From the NCBI RefSeq assembly GCF_024713975.1, contig NC_091114.1:5552001-5616000 (forward strand): 64,000 bases of DNA, read 5' to 3'. The notes below the pieces were generated by a model that made no database searches, had not been told where the DNA came from, and saw nothing but the letters and a program-made list of their open reading frames with translations. Position numbers and translations under genes: made by a program. Below, piece after piece: positions 22,897-34,422 of this stretch (position 1 is the first letter of the stretch; each line of letters opens with the position of its first letter). This DNA is from Paralichthys olivaceus. Its lineage: Eukaryota; Chordata; Actinopteri; Pleuronectiformes; Paralichthyidae.

Positions 22897-25800
22897 TCAG
22901 GGGTTTTGCTGCAGCTCGCCACTTTGGCTTATGAGGGTTACTCTGCAGGATTGTTCTGGCTTCGGCGTGTACAGATTCTCAGTCTGAAAAACACAACAGC
23001 GTAGTGAGTGTTTGTTAGGGCAGAGAAAGCAGGTGAGTAGAGCAACCATATTTGAATTAGTGCCATGACAATATAGAAATAAATACCTTATATGCCTTGT
23101 TTCCGTCCATCACCATTTCTTTGAAGATTGCAGAGGGATCTGGTGTGTTGGGGCAAATAATGCTGCTGTACCTACAGAACACACAACAACAATCAATCCC
23201 AGTGAATCAAATGAAACTAGCACAAAATATTTCCACCACCAAAACACTTTTATAATATTTCAACAAGGAGCTGTTTATTTTCCTCAGAAGAATGTGAGAT
23301 CTTTGGTGCTGAAGGCTCCGAATGTGGATATGGTGATCCGAGCACAAGTGAAGTGCGGATAGGAGAGCGTTCCGATCATTCTCTCTGCTCGTGAACGTGT
23401 ACAAACATGACTTTTGAGAAACTTGAGTGTGATGTGGAAACATGCCATAGAGTAGACTTGCTTTATTAATCTTTAAATCATTCTAGAAGTTAAAAAAAAC
23501 TGTGTGATGTCTCATCATAACTAATACTAATGTTTGCTTCGCAGCTTTTAGTAGATCTCTAACAAAGTCAGATTCGATTAAGAGTAACAGTAACTTCGTT
23601 CATGTTAAAGGGAATTTTCTTGACACACACATGAGCTGTTTGTTGTCTAGCAACTGACCTACTTTTACAAAAAGGTCAGGTGTTGCAATAATCTCAGTGA
23701 CACTATTCAATATCCCCGTCATCATCAGCATCATCACCCCATTAACATCTGGCTTTTGTCTGCGATAGGAATTGATACAATCAAGCATTCAGTCCCGAGT
23801 CAAATGACGAGGGCCTTTTATCGGCTCTGATTGCCAGTAATGGAAGAATAACACCAGAGTGATCGCGCTAATTTCTTCTTCTGCTACAGGCCGAGACTGA
23901 TGTGGGAACTCCCATCATGCCCTGAGCACTAACACTTGTCTGACTCCCTCTCTCTGTCTCGCTTCCTCTGGCTGCCCCCGTGGTATATCACATTTCTACA
24001 TATCTCTCTCTCTCTCCCTCTCTCATTAAAAAATAGAAAGACAGAGTTTAAATATGATTACACAACTGTTTCTGGTCTCTCTCTCCTCTTCCCCCAATCG
24101 GTCGAGGCAGATTCACATTGTTTAACCTCGGTCTCGACCTTGCTATGTAAAGTACAAAAACAGATATATGTTCTGCTTTGGCACTATTCAAATAAAACTA
24201 AATTGAATGTGTTTATTGACACAGATCTCAAGGACTGCTAAATGAGGGCATGTGCAGCAACATCGAGTAACTTGGACACCATGAGTTTAACCTTGCACCA
24301 TCTACAGACGCTACAATGCAATGTTTTCAGTTCTGTGTCCCAAACATACTTCCTGAAGCAGTAGCAGGACAGAATGATGGAGAAAAACACAATGGTGGGG
24401 ACAATGAGGGCCACAGAGATAAGCGTCCAGTCTTGAGTGTTGTCGGCCATACCTGTGGAGAGCGACAGACAAGTGTCAGCTTTTAAGGAACAATTTAAAA
24501 AGTATTCCTCAAGTCAGAAATTAAACTCATCTATCTTATTTCATGTGTTTGATTTTATAGTAAAGCACTTTGAGCTGCATTTTATGTATAAAAGGTGCAG
24601 TATAAATAAAATGTATTTTTATTATTATATACAGGGGTTATCTCTGTCTGCAAATCAATATGAGAACACAGCAGGAGACCACCATGAGAGAATCTGTGAA
24701 AGGCGGAGAAACCCAATTTTCAGAAGATCCTCTGCAGGTCATGTCTAAAAAATGCTTATATATGTGCAGTAATTCTTGTTTTACAACTTAAGAAACCAGT
24801 GTAGAAAAGAGGGTTGGTTACCATAAGTTACGTTTTTATTCCATGTGCCGAGTATTGTCTGGCAATAACTGCCATTGGTCAACACTCTGTATGTGAAATT
24901 GTAAAGGAAGCCTTTGGTGTACGGCACTTTGGTCATCTTATTCTGAGAGAGCTGCAGGGAAACGTTCGTGCATTTCTGAAAATATATCACACACAGGAGG
25001 ACAGTTTGTTAGGTAAGGGGAAACTTCAGTATGGAGCTTTAATGGAATATGATGCAGTTGTCTGAATTTAAATGTTTGGATATATAAACAGACACGTGGA
25101 AAATATTTGTACTGCAGACATGTTCCCAGTTGTGGTATTTGCAACAGAAAGATATGTCATAAATGGTGACAACTTACTTGGGCCTTGCATCTTGTGTAGT
25201 TGAATTCGTACATCCATGTACAACTTATATTAGTCTCTGGAGCTTGCCAAGTTAAGATTAGTTGTTCATCCCTGTCTGTGATGCTCAGCTTTGGTGATTC
25301 TGTTCCTGGGGAGATCAGAAGATGTTTTATATTTATTTTCTTCACATGTAATTACATGAATAGAACTTTTTCTGGAGAAAATACCAACCAATGGGACTTC
25401 TAAAGACTTTCCATGCAGTGCTGGTGTTAACAAGAAAGCAGAGGTCAATTCTGTCAACGTCCAGGATACAATAAAGCCTTCCTCCACTGCTGTATGGTTG
25501 ACATGCTTGCAAACTGAATTTTCCAGGAGGTGTGCCACAAACCCTGAAGTGACACAACAGAGAGGTGAGGAGAGGGGTCGGTAGAAGGGAAGTTGAACCA
25601 CAAGGAGTTGCTCTGGTTTTGATCTTTATTGGCTTAGTCCTTACTATCTTAAAGAAGGACCATGGATGCCACTTGATGCTTTCACATATTAAGACTTATG
25701 GAACAATAAATATTTCTCATTAACAATCCTGCCAGCCTTAAGAATGAATGATAACGGTATCAATGTTTATGTTGTTTCAACCTTTCAGACTGTACAAACG

Positions 25801-28800
25801 GTGTTATACCAGACATGTGAAATGTCTCCTTATCTGAGACACTGAATTGCTGAATTGATAACTGTGTCTGCACCCATATCATTTGGGAGGCAGGGGGAGT
25901 TCATATGTGTCAGTGTGGCTGCCTTTTACATTCCGCCGTCTCCTGCCGCAAACTAATTGCGTGACATCATCAAGTCTGTCTGCGCTGCAATTAAAAACTC
26001 AATGACTAAATGTTTCAGTTGAAAAATGCTGTTTTCGAATGAAAATGTTCCATCTTCCTCTACTCTGAGCTAGTAACTACATACTGATGCTTCTACATCT
26101 GCAGACATCTCACAAATGTATCCTTTATATAAATACCAAGATTATTCATTCATTCATTCAAGTTGCACAGAAACAATTCATTTTTTGAATCCCCTCCCAA
26201 CTCCTCGAGCAGACTGGTTTAACACAACAATTATGTTGGGCTGGAAAATGATTGTTAGAGAGTGGAAATACGTTGATTTCCCTCTGGCACATGTGGCTCT
26301 CTTAGCTTGGAGGAGAGCACCTAATAGTAGTACCTGTCACATTAAAAACCCTTGAATCCTCCCAAAATCAGCTCACCCTTTAATTACAATTAACTTCAAA
26401 GTAATTACTTTATTGTTATCTTTTTATTTCCTTACTTTTTTATTCTGTGGTATTTTTATTTGGTGTGTATACATATGTATAGGTATGTGTATAGATATAT
26501 GTGTGTGTCTTTTTTCTATTGTATTGCTAAAGTTTGCGTCTGTCTTTCTACATACAACTATTGTGGCTGTTATTGTTTTAAATCAGATAAAGTGTTGATA
26601 GTCATAAAAATCAAATTTATTGGCATTTTATATATGTTCTCACCAATAGGATATTGTGGGGTTCTGAGTCGAGTTCAGTGGGGTCCATGAACATTTAATT
26701 CCATCAACACCAAACATACAGTCGAAGCTCTCCAACAATTCAGCTGCATGACAAAAAAAACAAAGGTGTCACACACATACATTGCATGTAGAAGATTCAA
26801 GTCTGGTTCTAAAGCATCGCAATGGATGAATGGGACAGAGCATCTAAATACAAAAACTCTAGTATGTTTTCCTTTTGCTTTCTGGCACTCACCTCGTGGC
26901 GTCTTGCTTTCAATGGTTTTAGTCACATTTGTGCTGTTATTCCAACCACTGCAGTTGGTAGTGGCACGAACAGTGTAATTCCAATGATCAGAATCCACTT
27001 GCTCTGTGAGACAACTACCGATGAAGTTTTTCTCAGGCACACGCATCTCACACTAAAAAACAACAACACAGGCTTCAGTGATGATGACAGTTTGCTGACA
27101 CTTCTTCTCATCCTCTTCCCCTTTATCTCTCATAGCAACCGGGCAGAGGCAGACAGCGGCACACTAAGAGCCGGGTTCTATTAAAGGTTTCCAGCAGATA
27201 AAAAGGAGTTTCTCCTTGGCACCAAAAGTGTTGGCTCAATAAAGAATGTTGTGGCTCTCAAAATATAATATTGTAAGAGTAAGGTCTGCACCGAGGCTCT
27301 GAGATCATTTCAGTTAGCATATATATATTTATATATAGATATTACAGTTTAACAATCAACTTTATTATAAATAAAACACAAATACAACAAAATATATTGA
27401 CATTGTTGATTCTGTAAAATAAAGGTTTTCAAAATGTTTTTTGACAAATATAAATGCCAATACTGATGTGTCTTTGAAAGGCTCACACTTTTAATTGGTC
27501 GGACTCTAGTAATTATAAACTGTGGTACTAAATTAGACATAATATTACATTTTTACAATACATTGTTATTATTAGTGCTTTCAATAGCCAACTCTCAAAT
27601 CTTGAAAAACCTTTAACTCATGGCCAAGATTTTCCAAAACAGTTAAGGAGAAGCTCAATAAACATCATAAAAGTGGCACTCAAGGGATTTAGTCCTCCAC
27701 TCACAAAAACACACATTGTACATTATGTGCAAAACATCAGAGGCAACAAAGTGTGACATGTCCTTAACCATAGTCCCCCCAAAACACTGGATCCTAGTTT
27801 TCCCATGATGCAACGTGATTGCACCTTGAAACCATGTGCAAAGGAAAAAACACACATTACCCTGACCATTGCATCACTGCAATAACCAACACCCAACCCA
27901 ACCATGTTTTTTCTGTACGTTAACCAGGTCCTTGATGCCGGATTCGGCATTGTGACCTCTTGGATCAATATTTGTTTCTGGTATTTGTGTTACATCTGTT
28001 TCATCACTGAGTTGGTTAGTCATAGTCATCCTAAATAAATTACACACCGTGTCATTTCTATTATACACTGCGCTGTCTAATCATGATGGTGGATCGTGAT
28101 GATGGATCATGATTGGGATTGTCTTTTGATTGTGGTTAATGGATCGTGACCGTGATGGTGGTAGTAGCCAATCACGATCTAACCCTAACCCAGATGTTAA
28201 GCCCTATGAGGCTAACAGATTTGTGAATATGTGGTTTACAAATACAATTTGATTGATTGATTGATGAGGGGCGAGTCAATATATTTATCACTTTCATCAC
28301 TTTTTGCTGGTTAAAATGTAAATAAAATCGAAATTGAGTTCACTAATTGTTGCATGGAACCTCCAAGACTTGACCAGGACACTTACCTTGTAAACAGCTG
28401 GATTTGAGTCATCCACCAGCCCGACAAAGTACATGATCTCACACTCCTTTGGCAGCGCGCTAGGCCTTTGCCACGACCATGACACCTTCACAGTAATCTC
28501 ATTGAGCCACTTGTATGACACCTCTGTTGGCGGAGGAAGGTGTTCTGTGGAATAAGATTTTTACCAGAAGGAGAAATTACCCTCTGCTGTTTATGAACAA
28601 ATTATGCTTTTCTGACTAATGGCCTCACAGGGGTTCAAACATACCACAACAGTTTTTTTCCTGAAAAAGCCAATAAATAAAATCTGCAGCCTAACCCTTT
28701 GAAGACATTGCTACATCTGTATTTCCTGGCGGGCCCTTGAGGTTATTCGGACTTTGTTTATTTGTTTATTCATTAGGATCCCCATTAGATGTGTCCGATT

Positions 28801-31309
28801 GTGAATGTATTCATACACTAATCCAAAACATTAAGGGAACACTTAAATCAGATCTTGATGAACAAACAGATTATTCAAGTTGAAAATCTTTACTGACAGT
28901 TGTTGAGAACATAAATACGAGACAGCGGTCAATGGAAACCAAAATCATCAACCCATTGAGGGCTGGACTCAAAACCAAAAATCAAAGTAAATCATTTTGA
29001 TTACATACTGAGCCAACTTAATTTCATCACAGCAACTAATAATGTGACTCAGTAGTGTGTATGGCCTCCTTGTGCCTGTTTGCACCCCCGTCTGTGCATG
29101 CTCCTGATGAGTCCACAGGACTCTCCTCCCAGACCTGGATCAGGGCATCAGTGAGATCTGTCAGTCTGTGGCAGAACTTGGTGGCCTCTGATGCAGCGAT
29201 ACATAACATCCCATAGGTGTTCAATAGATTGGATTTCTGTCAGGGGGACGTAAGGGTCAGTCAGTGGCATCAATGCCTTTGTCATCCTTCGCACTCTGGC
29301 CTCATGAGGCTGGGCTTTGTCCTGCAGAAGGAACACAGGGCCCACTGCACCAGCGTAAGTTCTGACAATCGCTTAGAGCATTTCAACCCGGTACCTAACA
29401 GCAGTCAGGGAACCCTTGGCTATGACATGGAGGTCTGTGCGACCCTCCAAGGATATGCCTCCTCAGACCATCACGGTCCCACAGACAAACTGGTCATGCT
29501 GGATGATGTTACAGGCAGCATAACGTTCAGTGGTGGACCTGCCAATTCTGGTGTTCTCTGGCAAATGCCCATCGCTCTGCATGGTGTCCTGTGAGTACAG
29601 GTCCCACTAGAGGATGTCAGGCCCTCATGGAGTCTGTTTGTGACAGTTTGGTCTGAAACATGCACACCAGTGGCCTGCTGAAGGGAATTTTGTGGGGGCA
29701 CAAAGGAACAGATACTGGTCCTTCTGCTGGGTCAGTGCCCTTCTACAGCCCTGTCCAGCTGTTTTCGTGTAAATGGCCGGTCTCCTGGTATCTCCATGCT
29801 CTTGAGATTGTGCTGGGAAGGCATGGGAATGCATGTATGGTTATGCAATCCTGGAGGAGCTGTGCTAACTGTGTAAACTGATTGGGCTGCAGGTAGCACC
29901 TCATTCTACCAGTATTGACAAGGACACGAGCAGAACACAAAATAAGAGAAGACTCAGTCAGGAAGGATAAGGAGCAACTGTCTGTGGCCACCACATGTAA
30001 AACCATTCTCTTTTTGGGGGTTGTCTTTTCTTTTACCTCTCCATTGCACCTGTTGTCACTTCCATTTGCACCAAAGCAGGTGAAACTGATACACAAACAC
30101 TAGTGCTTCCTAAATGGACAGATTGATATCCCTGACGTTTAACTGACTCTGTGTTATACTTTGACCATTAAGTGTTCCCTTCTTTTTTTTTTGAGCAGTG
30201 TATATATGAAGATTTATAGTTATACTATATAACATACTGCTATTTAGTATGCTACATGCTATATACTTATAACAGTCTAAATGCATCTATATGTACAGGA
30301 TATTTTCAATATCTCCTTACATATAACAAACAAGTAGAGGTTACATCCTCATGCTATCTTCCTGTGCCTCCACACAAGTTCCTCTCTCTACAAATGAAAT
30401 TTCTGTCGGTAGCGAGAAGGTGTGTATTACTTACATATTCTCTGTATTTTTATTTCATTTTTTATTGCCTATGTTATTCAATTTTTTTATTTCACATGTT
30501 CTCTTGTCTATCTCATCCTGACTTTCTACTGTTGTGAATTTACCTGGCGTGGGATCACTTAGGTACTTGAAAAAAAACTGTGATTATTGCGACAGAAAAG
30601 GCTTTGGTGAATACGTGACATCCTCTTCGTTGTCGTTATAAAAAGTTGTTTTGCATTATACATCCCTCATATTTGTGGGAACATATTTGTTTGTTGCACT
30701 GGTAGTTCCTGTAGTAATACTTCCCCCCACGTCATACTTTTTATTTGCGGTTTACACTGTTTGGTCTATCGTAATTTATTTCCGTTTTTTTAATTTCTTT
30801 CTTTGTGCGTGTCTTAATCACTTTTATTTTCTTGTTCTTCCTTTTTTTCTGACAAGGTGTTTTTTTTAGCAGTCACGGAAATAAACATGTTTATACAATA
30901 TACTTATACTGTAATTACATTGTTTTATGAATACACCATTTGCCATCCACTACACGAATAAGGCTTTTTTTCAACGGAACATACACAAAACATGCAAAAT
31001 ATACAAACCCCCACAAAAAGGGATTTCATTTCATTTCAGTTTCTTTGCTGTCATTTTTTTTTTACATCAAACATACAAACAATTATTTATTAAAGGTCCC
31101 AATTTGACCACCCGGAAAGAGACGATTAACCACCGAACAAACCCAGTCTGCATCAAGCAACAAGAGCAAACCATGTGTGGGTGACTCACGCCCTGTTCCT
31201 TGTGACGATGTGACAGGAGTGTGAACGGGTGTTTACCTGCATCACAGCGGGGAGCCGTCAACGTGGCGCAGAGAAATAACACGGTGAAAAGTCCCGGAGG
31301 CACCGTCAT
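22897..31309 (-). CDS. il13ra1: Interleukin-13 receptor subunit alpha-1 (complete, 400 aa)
   Basis: Ten coding exons: 31309-31237, 28544-28387, 27052-26893, 26743-26644, 25543-25389, 25305-25178, 24975-24822, 24452-24350, 23171-23087, 22983-22897. They total 401 codons with stop, and every phase agrees. Seen: signal peptide MTVPPGLFTVLFLCATLTAP; an N-terminal fibronectin-like domain (about 25-130); a cytokine-binding module with FDCMFGVDGIKCSW (C-x8-C-x-W, about 137-150) and a second cysteine pair (about 175-190); many N-glycosylation sites; a degenerate WS box GTWNKNVTY (about 301-309); a membrane span WTLISVALIVPTIVFFSIIL (about 318-340); Box 1 CPNTPDPSAIFKEM, close to the family's PPIPDPGKIFKEM; and a tail with ENLYTPKPEQ. 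Known role of the family: pairs with IL-4R alpha to bind IL-4 and IL-13 and activate JAK/STAT6. Position beside dock11 and the PDP-IFKEM box identify it as il13ra1. The short tail (about 58 aa) is normal for the family. Confidence 0.92.
24540..24625 (+). repeat. SINE/LINE 3' tail
   Basis: AAAGCACTTTGAGCTGCATT, then GTATAAAAGGTGCAGTATAA and an A/T-rich end, is the standard 3' end of a fish SINE/LINE family. It lies in intron 7 of il13ra1. Confidence 0.65.
27355..27530 (+). repeat. Dispersed repeat relic in intron 2 of il13ra1
   Basis: Starts CTTTATTATAAATAAAACAC, then AAATACAACAAAATAT, and later GCCAATACTGATGTGTCTTT. It is the same family, orientation and intron number as the relic at 15895-16080. 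Confidence 0.5.
28190..28265 (+). repeat. SINE/LINE 3' tail
   Basis: 'GTGGTTTACAAATACAATTT' followed by GATTGATTGATTGAT is the usual decayed tail of a fish SINE or LINE. It lies in intron 2 of il13ra1, just outside exon 2. Confidence 0.55.
28813..30202 (-). mobile_element. Defective Tc1/mariner-type DNA transposon in intron 1 of il13ra1
   Basis: Terminal repeats: TACACTAATCCAAAACATTA / AGGGAACACTT at the left and AAGTGTTCCCTT ... TTTTGAGCAGTGTA at the right. On the minus strand, degenerate transposase reads in several frames: RMRCYLQPNQFTQLAQLLQD and ISRAWRYQETG (DNA-binding HTH part, about 29935-29750), VSDQTVTNRLHEG (about 29660-29620), and QDKAQPHEARV ... SIEHLWDVMYRC (DDE catalytic part, about 29325-29180). 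Frameshifts and stops break it, so it is inactive. It has the same orientation as the host gene and sits wholly within an intron (28545-31236). Confidence 0.8.
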
Positions 31310-31640
31310 GTTCGTCCTCTCGCGTCTGTCCGGCCGGTGGTCGGTTCAACTCCCTCCCTGCCCGTATATTCCTTCTTTTCCCACTAAACGAAATATTCAC
31401 GTGGCTGTGTTTAAGAGGTGAGCAGAGGCAGAGAGACGTCGGATCGACGAGAAGACATAAAAACAAATGACGGAGGAGAACGCATCAGAGATTACTAACG
31501 AGCGCACTTCAGTAAAGTGTGTGTGTGCGTGTGTGTGTGGTCTCCGGTCTCTACCGGGAAGCACCGGCGGGGCGGAGTTAGTGTCGGAGTGGGTGGGAAG
31601 CCTCCTCTGGAGCTCGTGGGAATGATTACACTGAGTCTAG
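31310..31640 (-). promoter_or_regulatory. Upstream region of il13ra1 (5' UTR and promoter)
   Basis: CpG-containing sequence rises just upstream of the 31309 ATG (around 31310-31340 and 31540-31610), with a GT run at 31518-31540. No TATA box is visible. The start site cannot be placed. Confidence 0.35.
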
Positions 31641-32040
31641 TTCTGCACCAGGAGCCTGTGGGCGGTACCGGGGGGGGTGTTTACTTCCAATAAACCCTAC
31701 CTGCTCCCACCCATGAACTCCTCCAGGAAGTATTCAAGACCGAAATGAGGGCGTGCGTCGTGGAAACGGATTGATCGATGTCATAATGGCGTTATATGGC
31801 AGTAACAACAGAGTCGACCAAAGCCCAAGTCAATGTGAAATGATGGAGACTTCAACTCCTTCTTCCTTAAAAAAAAAGATTTTTCTTTTATCTGTTTTTA
31901 TTGCATTCCTGAATACGATCTGGCTCTTCTTAACTTTGCCCTTTCTGTGTTTCTGTAGAAATTGATTATTAGGATTTTTCTCAATCCGCAGGCTCAACTG
32001 CTATCCAAGGTTTTATTAAGAAGAGGCTTCGCTAAGTGTG

Positions 32041-32530
32041 TTTGCACTTGTGTGGTTTGCCAATATTCATCACAAATCTATTACATAAATGATATTATTA
32101 CCAAAAGATTCTCTGAATATACAATGCAATTAAGTCACTTTTAAACTATGCAAACTCCTTGAGAGCAGCTGTATTGCACAGTATTCAAACTTTACAGGCT
32201 TTCATTACAAAAACAGGATGTACAGTATCACTTGGCCCAATGCTTCAGTACAACCAGCAGCTCTAAAGACATGCCCGATCGGTTCATAAGTTTCTGCCAG
32301 CCTACTTAGCATGCAGCAAAGGGCTATAAAACTAACCCTTATCTTGACTGACTTGGAGTAGGATGTGTAACAGTAGAACCAGTTGAGCAGGAAATATTGA
32401 TCATCCTTTAACAGAGACAAAGAAAGAAAAAGGTTGTAAACATCTGTAATGAAAACAATAGTTAAACCTGCAAGGCAGAAGAAGGAAGTGGAATGCTACC
32501 TCACCTGTCTCTGCAAACACCTCAACCATA
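32041..32530. repeat. Diverged direct repeat, copy A (partner at 36461-37040)
   Basis: Blocks shared in order with 36461-37040 include CAATATTCATCACAAATCTA, AAACTATGCAAAC, GCACAGTATT, CTTGGCCCAATGCTTCA, TTATAACAG-type words, GATCATCCT and AATGCTACCT. It is either an old segmental duplicate of the dock11 3' flank or two members of a dispersed family. Confidence 0.6.
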
Positions 32531-32539
32531 CTTGCTGTA

Positions 32540-33060
32540 GCAATGGAAAATTCACATATGAACTCGAACTCTTTCCTACGTCTAATCAATGCTTGTGTGC
32601 TGTGTTTAATAACTCCTCATATAGAAACAGTTATGCTCCCATGGGAGGAACTGTCTGGCGTACATGCAGACAGACGATTCAAAACTACAGATACCTTTTT
32701 TCTTTTTTACCTTTAACTAACAAATGCCCTGATTGTTGCTATGCATTTGCATATATAACCTCAGAGTTCATGCCCTTACAAGAGTCTCTTGTTAACCTGA
32801 TCTGTGTAGCTAGCAAACTTCTTTTTCATGCAGAAGCAAGAGCAGAGTTTCCTATGTCAACCAGACTACAGGTGGCTTCAGTGTTTATGCTCTTATTCAG
32901 TAACAGTTGTCTCTTATGTTTCCTGTTTACCTGACTGTATAAAAACCTTCTTCTTGCCCTATTCGAGGTCCACTCTGAGCATTCATGCTGAGTGTGCAAC
33001 CCTCTGCAGAGCTTTCTATTAAAGACCCAAAGACAACTCTGGTCTGAGAAACTCTTGACA
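32540..33060 (+). mobile_element. Possible solo LTR (endogenous retroelement)
   Basis: The block has the order expected of an LTR: a TATA box (GACTGTATAAAAACC, about 32934), then about 75 bases on TGAGTGTGCAACCCTCTGCA, then TATTAAAGACCC, a variant poly-A signal (about 33018). The homology between the two direct-repeat copies stops where this block begins, as an insertion would cause. The ends, target duplication and any internal gene could not be seen, so this is tentative. Confidence 0.35.
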
Positions 33061-33139
33061 GAGATCATGCGCCATGCTGAACATGCTGAGCATCAATAGA
33101 AGGAACAAAGTCCAGATTGTGATGGTTTTCTGGAAGCTG

Positions 33140-33400
33140 GTGAAAGGAAAACTCAGGCAGCAGCTGATGTCTCTGCAGCTTGTCCAAAATGCTGCAGTGT
33201 GTACAACAACCAGGAGATCACATTTCTCCTGTATTAGCTTTACTAAGCTGGCTTCCGGTTAAATTGAGAATAGAACTTTAAATTCTCCTCCTCACCAACA
33301 AGGCCCTCAATAATTCGGGACACAGAGACCTCTCTACATTTAAAAGTCGGTGTAAAACCTTCCTTTTTGATAAAGCTGGCTTTGGTTTGAACCTGTTCTT
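33140..33400 (+). mobile_element. L2/Rex-like LINE reverse-transcriptase 3' end (fragment)
   Basis: The plus strand reads SLQLVQNAAVCTTTR, then KLASG, then (in another frame) LLLTNKALN and STFKSRCKTFLFDKAGF. These are the family's LQxVQNAAARxLTxTxR ... LHWLPV ... STFKSxLKTxLFxxA motifs. Stops and frameshifts make it a dead fragment. Confidence 0.75.
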
Positions 33401-34015
33401 ACTTAAGCTACCATAGGCCTAGAATGTCAGGGGACACATGACAAATGGAGCTTCTCTTTCTGTTCTCCATCGTTATCACTTTAACGTCTCATCAATACAT
33501 GTTACTGACTTGACTTCTTCCTCAGAGCAGTGTGCTTATGGTTTGCAGATCCATGACCGCAGCTGCAGCCACATCGAGGATAATGATGGTGGATCACGAA
33601 TGGACTTTGTGCCTCTTTGTCTGGGGTACTTGAATTAGGTATGAAAGTCCATGAGCGTAAACACTACCTGGCACATGCACACATAGACATCAAAGTCGTA
33701 AAGTAATTAAAATGTGGTTATTTGCAAACATTTGTCAATTGGTACTGCAGGTGAATAGAATAAAAAAGACCAAAATCTCAAAATTGAACATGAAAAAAGT
33801 ATCTTTTTGCCTGTAGTGTCCTGCATTAAACAGCAACTGCATAATTTTGATTGCAGGCTACTCATCTAATAATTATTCATTCTATTAGTTTGTTGTTTAC
33901 CGATAGATCTTTATAAATACATGATACAGACAGCCCACCCTCAAATGAGAAAAGAGGGAATAGTAGGTACACTGAAACCAAGTCTTTGTCACCATCAGTT
34001 AGTGTGTGATTAGTG

Positions 34016-34058
34016 TAATAATAATAATGATAATAATAATAACGATAATAATAATAAT
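34016..34058. repeat. (AAT)n-type microsatellite
   Basis: Imperfect AAT/GAT trinucleotide run; it creates a frame reading YYYYRYYYYH on the minus strand. Confidence 0.8.
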
Positions 34059-34173
34059 GTATTGGATTATTGATGTATTCAGGCAATTCAGTCTTGTTAC
34101 CTGGCTATAAAAGCTGAAGGTTATCTTGTGAAACAAAAGTAATTAAATCATTAATTAGTAAGCACTTTCCCTA

Positions 34174-34179
34174 TTTATT
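34174..34179 (-). terminator. Candidate polyadenylation signal of the PPP1R15-like gene
   Basis: AATAAA on the minus strand about 245 bases after the stop at 34423. Confidence 0.45.
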
Positions 34180-34422
34180 TGGTTTTGTTTTTTCAGTACA
34201 GTGGAAAAAGAATAGAAGAAGAGAGAAGAATTAAATAAGCCCAACTGTTCCAACTAAACATAGGCCTACATGATGTTTTGAGTTGGATGGGTAGTATGGT
34301 TTGCTTATTTATGTAGTTCCTGGACCCACAATGCAGAAACAATGTAACATTAATAAGAAAATTAAAAAAAATTGAATTTGAAATAAACAAGGTTGGAAAA
34401 CAGGAAAAGTCAGCTGTTTCCT

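Larger units (their letters stand above)
31641..34173. other. Intergenic stretch rich in repeats between il13ra1 and the PPP1R15-like gene
   Basis: No coding gene recognised. It holds a diverged copy of sequence found in the dock11 3' flank (32041-32530), a possible solo LTR (about 32540-33060), an L2-like LINE fragment (33140-33400) and an AAT-rich microsatellite (34016-34058). The 32449-32934 plus-strand frame of 161 aa crosses the duplicate and the LTR-like part and resembles no protein I know. Confidence 0.5.

Noticed and set aside
23207-23443. Minus-strand frame within an il13ra1 intron
   Set aside because: Exons on both sides join in phase without it, and no acceptor/donor pair gives a useful exon.
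32449-32934. 161-aa plus-strand frame with cysteines
   Set aside because: It crosses the diverged repeat and the possible LTR, has no family motif, and its cysteines show no regular pattern.
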